Below are positions 6,373-11,191 of a DNA stretch of 11,191 bases, one piece after another. The notes under the pieces are model-generated. The model had not been told where the DNA came from. It saw only the letters and a list, made by a program, of their open reading frames with translations, and did not search any database. Numbering within the stretch: the stretch's first letter is position 1; each line of letters begins with the position of its first letter. This DNA is from Asaia bogorensis (GTDB taxonomy: Bacteria; Pseudomonadota; Alphaproteobacteria; Acetobacterales; Acetobacteraceae), in the NCBI GenBank assembly GCA_945871455.1, contig CAMBXJ010000085.1, forward strand, positions 1 through 11,191. The letters run 5' to 3'. The position numbers and the translations under genes were made by a program.

Positions 6373-7311
6373 TCAGTAGGCCTCCCGGCGGCGGATCACG
6401 GCGATGAAGAACAGGCACATCACCAACGACATCAACAGCATCAGCCAGGAGGCCGCCGCACCGAGGCTGAAATCGAAGCTGACGAAGGACGCCAGATAGG
6501 TGAACATCGACAGCACCATGGTTGCATTGGCGGGGCCGCCGCCGGTCATGGCGTAGATGTTGTCGAAGGCGCGGAACTCAAAGATCGTGCGCAACAGCAG
6601 CGCCACCAGCAGATAGGGGCGCAGCAGCGGTATCGTTACGTGCCGGAATATCTGCCATTGGCTCGCCCCGTCGATGGACGCGGCTTCCCGCGGCTCCGAC
6701 GGCAAGGACCGCAATCCCGCGAGCAGGATCAGCGCGACATAGGGTGTGCTGTGCCAGACATTGACCACCCAGACGGCGAGCAGCGCGGTGCTGGGCATGC
6801 CCAACCAGACGATTTTCTGCCCGAGCCAGTAGTTGAACAACCCGTGTGATGGATCGAGGAGCAGCTTCCAGCACAACGCGCCGACGATGGGTGTGATCAT
6901 CATCGGCACCACCAGGGCGGTGCGCAGCACGCGCATGAACGGCAGATCGACGTTCAGCAGCAAGGCGATCCCGAGTCCGATTCCCATCTGCGCCGTCACC
7001 GCGGCGGCGGTGAAGCCCAAAGTCACGGAAACGCTGTTGATGAACACGGGATCCGTCAGCAGGTCATGGTAGTTGTCAAACCCGACCAACCGGCCGCTGA
7101 ACAACCCCTGCTGCATGTTCCAGCCGGTGAAGCTGAGATAAAGCGAGTAAAGCAGCGGAATGCCGAAAATGCCCAGCATCACCACGAAGGTCGGCAGGAT
7201 CGCCAGACGGGTGAAATACCGATCCAGGGAAAAACGCAGCGGCCGACGCGCCGTTCCGGCGACCGTCAGAGGCATCACCCCGCGTTGGGTCGCGCTGCCG
7301 GACTCCCCCAT
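6373..7311 (-). CDS. Sugar ABC transporter permease, MalF/UgpA type
   Basis: This 312-residue inner-membrane protein has a short cytoplasmic N-terminus, a first membrane helix at about 36-58, and further helices near 93-120, 130-152, 174-198, 229-246 and 284-306. The EAA loop is clear: EAASIDGASQWQIFRHVTIP at about residues 209-228. The late motif NIYAMTGGGPANATMVLSMF is typical of MalF/UgpA-type first permeases. ATG at 7311 has AGAGGG about 5 nt upstream, a strong site. It is the first gene of the importer operon, preceded by a 356-nt noncoding region with a palindromic operator candidate. No ATP-binding subunit is encoded before or after it in this window, so the importer must use an ATPase from elsewhere, perhaps a shared one. 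Confidence 0.93.
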   Translation of the reverse strand: MGESGSATQRGVMPLTVAGTARRPLRFSLDRYFTRLAILPTFVVMLGIFGIPLLYSLYLSFTGWNMQQGLFSGRLVGFDNYHDLLTDPVFINSVSVTLGFTAAAVTAQMGIGLGIALLLNVDLPFMRVLRTALVVPMMITPIVGALCWKLLLDPSHGLFNYWLGQKIVWLGMPSTALLAVWVVNVWHSTPYVALILLAGLRSLPSEPREAASIDGASQWQIFRHVTIPLLRPYLLVALLLRTIFEFRAFDNIYAMTGGGPANATMVLSMFTYLASFVSFDFSLGAAASWLMLLMSLVMCLFFIAVIRRREAY

Positions 7312-7410
7312 ATTTCCCTCTTGTCAGCGGAAGACCTACGTCGCCCTAACCCGCCGATCCAGTTACGGTTTTCTTGAACTTTCCTGTTTGAAGCGTGCTC
7401 CTGAACGCGT

Positions 7411-7432
7411 CGCGGAGTCAATTGACCCCGCG
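7411..7432. promoter_or_regulatory. 22-bp palindrome, candidate operator of the sugar importer
   Basis: The core GTCAATTGAC (7417-7426) is a perfect 10-bp palindrome. The flanks CGCGG (7411-7415) and CCGCG (7428-7432) extend the symmetry to 22 bp with a single mismatched pair (A7416/C7427) and no loop. It lies 100 bp upstream of the first permease start. The size and continuous dyad symmetry fit a dimeric transcription factor site. The regulator is not in the window, and its family cannot be told from this alone. Confidence 0.5.
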
Positions 7433-7614
7433 GGCGACCCGGCGGCGACGCGACGCCGCACATCCGCCCTCGCGACTGGCAAGCGGCGTTTCAACGTAGC
7501 CGCTGGGCGGCTGCCCGCAACGGGGTCAGGTCCTGGGGATGATTTCCGACAACAGTCTGCCGCGGTAAGCAGGGTGCCCATCAGGGGGCACAATCCATCG
7601 CCCGGTATGTTGCC

Positions 7615-7631
7615 AAAGGGGCCGATGCCCC
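7615..7631 (-). terminator. Possible terminator after the 69-residue gene
   Basis: On the minus strand, GGGGC-ATCG-GCCCC is followed by TTTGG, 37 nt past the stop codon of the 69-residue gene. The stem is short (5 bp, all G-C) with a tetraloop, and the T-run is only three bases. A second hairpin (7574-7591, 6-bp stem) follows. Together these may end the groESL-plus-small-gene transcript. Confidence 0.35.
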
Positions 7632-7667
7632 GACCGATCCCGACCAAAGTCCTGCCAGGGGTATCGG

Positions 7668-7877
7668 CTACGATTTCCGCTTATGGATTGGGTGCTGTTC
7701 GGCCAGCCGTTCCGCCGCGTCAGCCGTCACCTCGGCCGACACCCGGGCCAGCACGTCTTCCAGCCCCGGTCCCGACGTGGTGTTCAGTTCAGCCGCCGCG
7801 CGCCGCAGTGCTTCGCGGCGCAGCAATCGCCCGGTCATCGCCTTGAATTCGGCTTCGGTCTGTTCGGGTTCCGGCAT
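7668..7877 (-). CDS. Small hypothetical protein downstream of groEL (69 aa)
   Basis: This is a 69-residue predicted helical, soluble protein with no signal or membrane segment. It has an acidic start (MPEPEQTEAEFKAM), an arginine-rich helix (TGRLLRREALRRAAAEL), a Gly-Pro turn near residue 37, an alanine/valine/glutamate helix and a basic tail (HPIHKRKS). I do not recognise a family. It looks genuine because ATG at 7877 has GGGGAG about 7 nt upstream, it follows groEL in the same direction after 74 nt, and its composition is not that of a shadow frame. A strong hairpin separates it from groEL, and no promoter is visible in the gap, so it may be co-transcribed with groESL. A role in the heat-shock response is inference only. 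Confidence 0.62.
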   Translation of the reverse strand: MPEPEQTEAEFKAMTGRLLRREALRRAAAELNTTSGPGLEDVLARVSAEVTADAAERLAEQHPIHKRKS

Positions 7878-7899
7878 GATAAGGCTCCCCGCGCCTGGT

Positions 7900-7934
7900 C
7901 CACCCGCCGACGGGATGAACCCGTCGGCAGGTGG
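7900..7934. repeat. Long hairpin between groEL and the small downstream gene
   Basis: The perfect 9-bp stem GCCGACGGG (7906-7914) with CCCGTCGGC (7920-7928) encloses a 5-nt loop. After one mismatch it extends by five more pairs (7900-7904 with 7930-7934), giving 14 pairs in total. It begins 17 nt past the groEL stop. The minus strand lacks a T-run after it, so it may act as a 3'-end stabiliser or a partial terminator rather than a full one. Confidence 0.65.
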
Positions 7935-7951
7935 TCTCAGTGTTCGTGGGA

Positions 7952-9616
<1,665 letters not shown>

Positions 9617-9928
9617 TTACTTCTTCTTGGCGGCGGGTTGGCCTTCGACGATGCCCATGATGTCGGACTCCTTCATGATCAGGAGCTCCTCGCCATCGAG
9701 CTTCACTTCGGTGCCGGACCACTTGCCGAACAGGACGCGATCGCCGGCCTTAACATCAAGGGCGACGATCTGCCCCTGCTCGTTGCGGGCGCCGGGGCCG
9801 GCGGCGACGATTTCGCCTTCCATCGGCTTTTCCTGGGCGGTGTCGGGGATGATGATGCCGCCGGCGGTCTTCTCTTCGGCGTTGAGGCGGCGGATCACGA
9901 CCCGATCGTGCAGGGGACGAAATTTCAC
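9617..9928 (-). CDS. groES: 10-kDa co-chaperonin GroES
   Basis: This 103-residue co-chaperonin forms the seven-subunit lid of the GroEL folding chamber. The N-terminus [14 protein letters not shown] (read as Met at the GTG start), the mobile loop with GGIIIPD at 23-29, and [20 protein letters not shown] followed by ESDIMGIVE are all hallmark segments. The tail QPAAKKK is basic. The frame is open further upstream to 10009, but that extension is proline/threonine-rich and unlike GroES. GTG at 9928 has GGAG 9 nt upstream and gives the family's normal length. It is first in the groES-groEL operon, preceded by a CIRCE element about 90 nt upstream. Confidence 0.97.
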   Translation of the reverse strand: MKFRPLHDRVVIRRLNAEEKTAGGIIIPDTAQEKPMEGEIVAAGPGARNEQGQIVALDVKAGDRVLFGKWSGTEVKLDGEELLIMKESDIMGIVEGQPAAKKK

Positions 9929-9990
9929 TGGATGTTTCTCCGAGATTGGGGGGACCGGCTGAGGGGTGGTGGTCGGGGCCGGCTTGCGGA

Positions 9991-10007
9991 GGCGCCAAGG
10001 TGGCGCC
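9991..10007. repeat. Hairpin in the groES leader
   Basis: GGCGCC at 9991-9996 and again at 10002-10007 can pair as a 6-bp stem around a 5-nt loop. The copies are also part of a direct repeat, GGCGCCAA. It lies between CIRCE and the groES start, inside the probable 5' untranslated RNA. It does not cover the ribosome-binding site, so a thermosensor role is not supported. Confidence 0.45.
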
Positions 10008-10019
10008 AATGACGCGGTG

Positions 10020-10046
10020 TTAGCACTCCTGATTGGTGAGTGCCAG
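10020..10046 (-). promoter_or_regulatory. CIRCE element (HrcA operator) of groESL
   Basis: The CIRCE consensus is TTAGCACTC-N9-GAGTGCTAA. On the plus strand here TTAGCACTC (10020-10028) is exact, the spacer is exactly 9 nt, and the second arm GAGTGCCAG (10038-10046) matches 7 of 9. Read in the direction of groES, the element begins CTGGCACTC and ends GAGTGCTAA. CIRCE binds the HrcA repressor, which lifts on heat shock. Its place about 90 nt upstream of the groES start is normal. HrcA itself is not in the window. Confidence 0.92.
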
Positions 10047-10047
10047 G

Positions 10048-10053
10048 GAATAA
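10048..10053 (-). promoter_or_regulatory. Candidate -10 box of groESL
   Basis: On the minus strand, TTATTC lies directly upstream of CIRCE, so transcription would begin inside the operator, as is usual for HrcA-controlled promoters. I could not find a matching -35 box at the right distance, nor a clear sigma32-type (CTTGAAA) site. The assignment rests mainly on position. Confidence 0.25.
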
Positions 10054-10151
10054 GGCGAGGAGCGGAAATGGCCGGCGGACCAACCGGCCAGAGCGTGCCG
10101 CGTCAGGCGCGCGGAAATCCGCGGTTAACCTTTTGGGCGCATTATGCCCTC

Positions 10152-10523
10152 ATGATCCGCCGCCTTCTCCCTCTCCTCCTGCTGTCCGCCTGCGGTGCCA
10201 CCCCCGAACAATGGCTCACCGGCGTCGCCGCGCTTGGCGTTGGCAGCGTCGCCGTCATCGGGCGCACCCCGGTCGATGCGGTCTATTCCGCCGTGGCAGG
10301 TCGCGACTGCTCCGCGGTCCGGGTGGAGCAGGGGAAAAGCTACTGCCGGCCCGAAGAGCCGCCACCGGCGCCCCCACCCTTCTGCACCCGCAGCCTCGGC
10401 GTGGTCGATTGCTGGCAGACGCCGGCGGACCTGCCGGGCCGCCCCACGCCGGTCGCCGACGGGCCGATGGCCTTGACAGCCGAGCAGGAGGCGCACCGCA
10501 CGCGAAGCTGGCCGTTTTATTAG
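10152..10523 (+). CDS. Small putative lipoprotein, conserved hypothetical (123 aa)
   Basis: The N-terminus MIRRLLPLLLLSACGATPEQ is a short lipoprotein signal with the lipobox LSAC (Cys15 lipidated). The mature part has a hydrophobic glycine-rich stretch (TGVAALGVGSVAVIG). A cysteine- and proline-rich region follows (GRDCSAVRVEQGKSYC, EEPPPAPPPFCTRSLGVVDCW), with four cysteines that could form two disulfides. The C-terminus is TAEQEAHRTRSWPFY. I recall similar lipoproteins of unknown function in Acetobacteraceae; that recall is not checked here. The frame is open upstream from 9966, but ATG at 10152 creates the signal peptide and is preferred, although no strong ribosome-binding site precedes it. 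It is divergent from groES, and its stop directly abuts the convergent dihydroorotase gene. Confidence 0.83.
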   Translation: MIRRLLPLLLLSACGATPEQWLTGVAALGVGSVAVIGRTPVDAVYSAVAGRDCSAVRVEQGKSYCRPEEPPPAPPPFCTRSLGVVDCWQTPADLPGRPTPVADGPMALTAEQEAHRTRSWPFY

Positions 10524-11191
10524 CTATCCCCGGAACTTGACCAGTTTGCCGGACGGCTCACCCAGCACCTCATTGTCCCGCATCACCGGCTTGCCGCGGA
10601 TGATCGTGCCCACCGGCCAGCCGGTGATGTCCATGCCGGCAAACGGCGTCCAACCCGCGGGGCAGACGATCCAGGATTCCTCAATGCGGTCCTGCTTTTT
10701 CATGTCCACCAGGGTGAAGTCCGCGTCGTAGCCGGCCGCCAGACGCCCCTTCGCGACCGCGCCGTAAACCCGCGCCGGGCCGGCCGACATCATGTCAACC
10801 ATGCGCGTCAGCGACAGGCGCCCGGCATTGACGTGGTTCAGCATGATCGGCACCAGGGTCTGCACCCCGGTCAGGCCCGACGCGCAGCTCGGCCAGGGCA
10901 GCATTTTCTTGTCGCGCGCATGCGGGGCGTGGTCGGACCCGATGGTGTCCACGAACCCGTCATTCACCGCTCGCCACGCCGCATCCATATGCTGCTGGCC
11001 GCGGATCGGCGGGTTCATCACCGCGAAACCGCCCAACCGTTCGTAGCATTCCGGACCGACCTGGGTCAGGTGGTTGACCAGCACCTCCGCGGTGACGATG
11101 TCACGGTAATCCTTCAGGTAGTCGAATTCCTGCGCCGTCGACACGTGCAGGATGTGCGCCGGCCGCCCGGTCTTGCGGGCCAGCGCCATCA
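10524..11191 (-). CDS. pyrC: Dihydroorotase, C-terminal part (runs off right edge)
   Basis: Dihydroorotase closes carbamoyl-aspartate to dihydroorotate in pyrimidine synthesis. The visible 222 codons are the C-terminal half or so; the 5' end lies beyond the window, so no start can be given. Amidohydrolase features are clear: a metal-site histidine in HILHVSTAQEF, the substrate loop MNPPIRGQQH, the catalytic aspartate in GSDHAPH, and SGLTGVQTLVPIMLNHVNAG followed by MMSAGPARVYG. The closing composite domain (GRLAAGYDADFTLVDM, GTIIRGKPVMRD) is also present. These patterns match the longer, bacterial class I-like dihydroorotases rather than the E. coli PyrC type, so the symbol is by function. 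Hydantoinase or allantoinase is a less likely reading. The metal lysine and the first HxH lie outside the window. Confidence 0.87.
   Translation of the reverse strand, partial: MALARKTGRPAHILHVSTAQEFDYLKDYRDIVTAEVLVNHLTQVGPECYERLGGFAVMNPPIRGQQHMDAAWRAVNDGFVDTIGSDHAPHARDKKMLPWPSCASGLTGVQTLVPIMLNHVNAGRLSLTRMVDMMSAGPARVYGAVAKGRLAAGYDADFTLVDMKKQDRIEESWIVCPAGWTPFAGMDITGWPVGTIIRGKPVMRDNEVLGEPSGKLVKFRG

Larger units (their letters stand above)
7312..7667. other. Upstream region of the ABC importer operon (356 bp)
   Basis: No convincing gene is present. A 94-residue minus-strand frame (7363-7647) has no ribosome-binding site and a composition rich in arginine, glycine and proline, so I treat it as chance. 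The region contains a near-perfect 22-bp palindrome (7411-7432) and two hairpins close to the preceding small gene: GGGGC/GCCCC at 7618-7631, and GTGCCC/GGGCAC at 7574-7591. The importer promoter must lie here, but I could not assign -35 and -10 boxes with confidence. A TTGACT hexamer on the minus strand falls inside the palindrome. Confidence 0.5.

Noticed and set aside
7363..7647. 94-residue minus-strand frame before the importer operon
   Set aside because: No ribosome-binding site; Arg/Gly/Pro/Ser-rich random-looking sequence that covers the palindrome and hairpins.
9929..10009. N-terminal extension of GroES by 27 residues
   Set aside because: Proline/threonine-rich and unlike any GroES; the GTG at 9928 with GGAG 9 nt upstream gives the usual length.
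9929..10040. RNA thermometer (ROSE- or FourU-like) in the groES leader
   Set aside because: The GGCGCC hairpin does not pair with the ribosome-binding site, and no U-rich anti-Shine-Dalgarno stretch is visible.
9966..10151. N-terminal extension of the small lipoprotein
   Set aside because: It would read through the CIRCE element and hide the lipoprotein signal, which must be at the N-terminus.

Overview
This is a high-GC window whose gene content points to an alphaproteobacterium, most likely of the Rhodospirillales/Acetobacteraceae group. The reasons are the yfgM-bamB pair at the left end, a groES-groEL operon under a CIRCE (HrcA) operator, a Tat-exported sugar-type solute-binding protein, a small proline/cysteine lipoprotein of a kind I recall from Acetobacteraceae, and a REP-like hairpin of a sequence type common in alphaproteobacteria. 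The family placement is inference. The class-level placement is reasonably firm.

Layout, left to right. (1) Positions 112-2286, minus strand: a YfgM-like membrane TPR protein followed by the BamB-type lipoprotein beta-propeller, both envelope-biogenesis functions. A REP-like hairpin sits between them. In relatives the GTPase gene der usually follows bamB, and it may start at the very left edge. (2) Positions 2504-2752, minus strand: an 82-residue conserved-type hypothetical protein, divergent from a plus-strand transglutaminase-like cysteine protease (3025-3858). (3) Positions 3859-4165: a gene-poor convergent gap with a tandem 13-bp repeat and a promoter-like patch. (4) Positions 4166-7311, minus strand: a three-gene CUT1-type ABC importer (permease, permease, solute-binding protein) with no ATPase gene in the window. 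Its 356-bp upstream region carries a near-perfect 22-bp palindrome, a good operator candidate. (5) Positions 7668-10046, minus strand: the CIRCE operator, groES, groEL, and a 69-residue unknown ORF immediately after groEL with a strong ribosome-binding site and a long hairpin in front of it. (6) Positions 10152-10523, plus strand: a small putative lipoprotein whose stop codon abuts the stop codon of a convergent dihydroorotase gene (10524 to the right edge, truncated).

Most of the window is housekeeping (outer-membrane assembly, chaperonin, pyrimidine synthesis) plus one accessory importer. I see no mobile element, CRISPR array, tRNA or rRNA. The parts most worth a second look are the GroEL C-terminal tail that lacks Gly-Gly-Met repeats, the unknown small gene attached to groESL, the palindrome upstream of the importer, and the importer's missing ATPase. 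Many long antisense ORFs exist here, as expected for high-GC codon usage, and I treat them as shadows.
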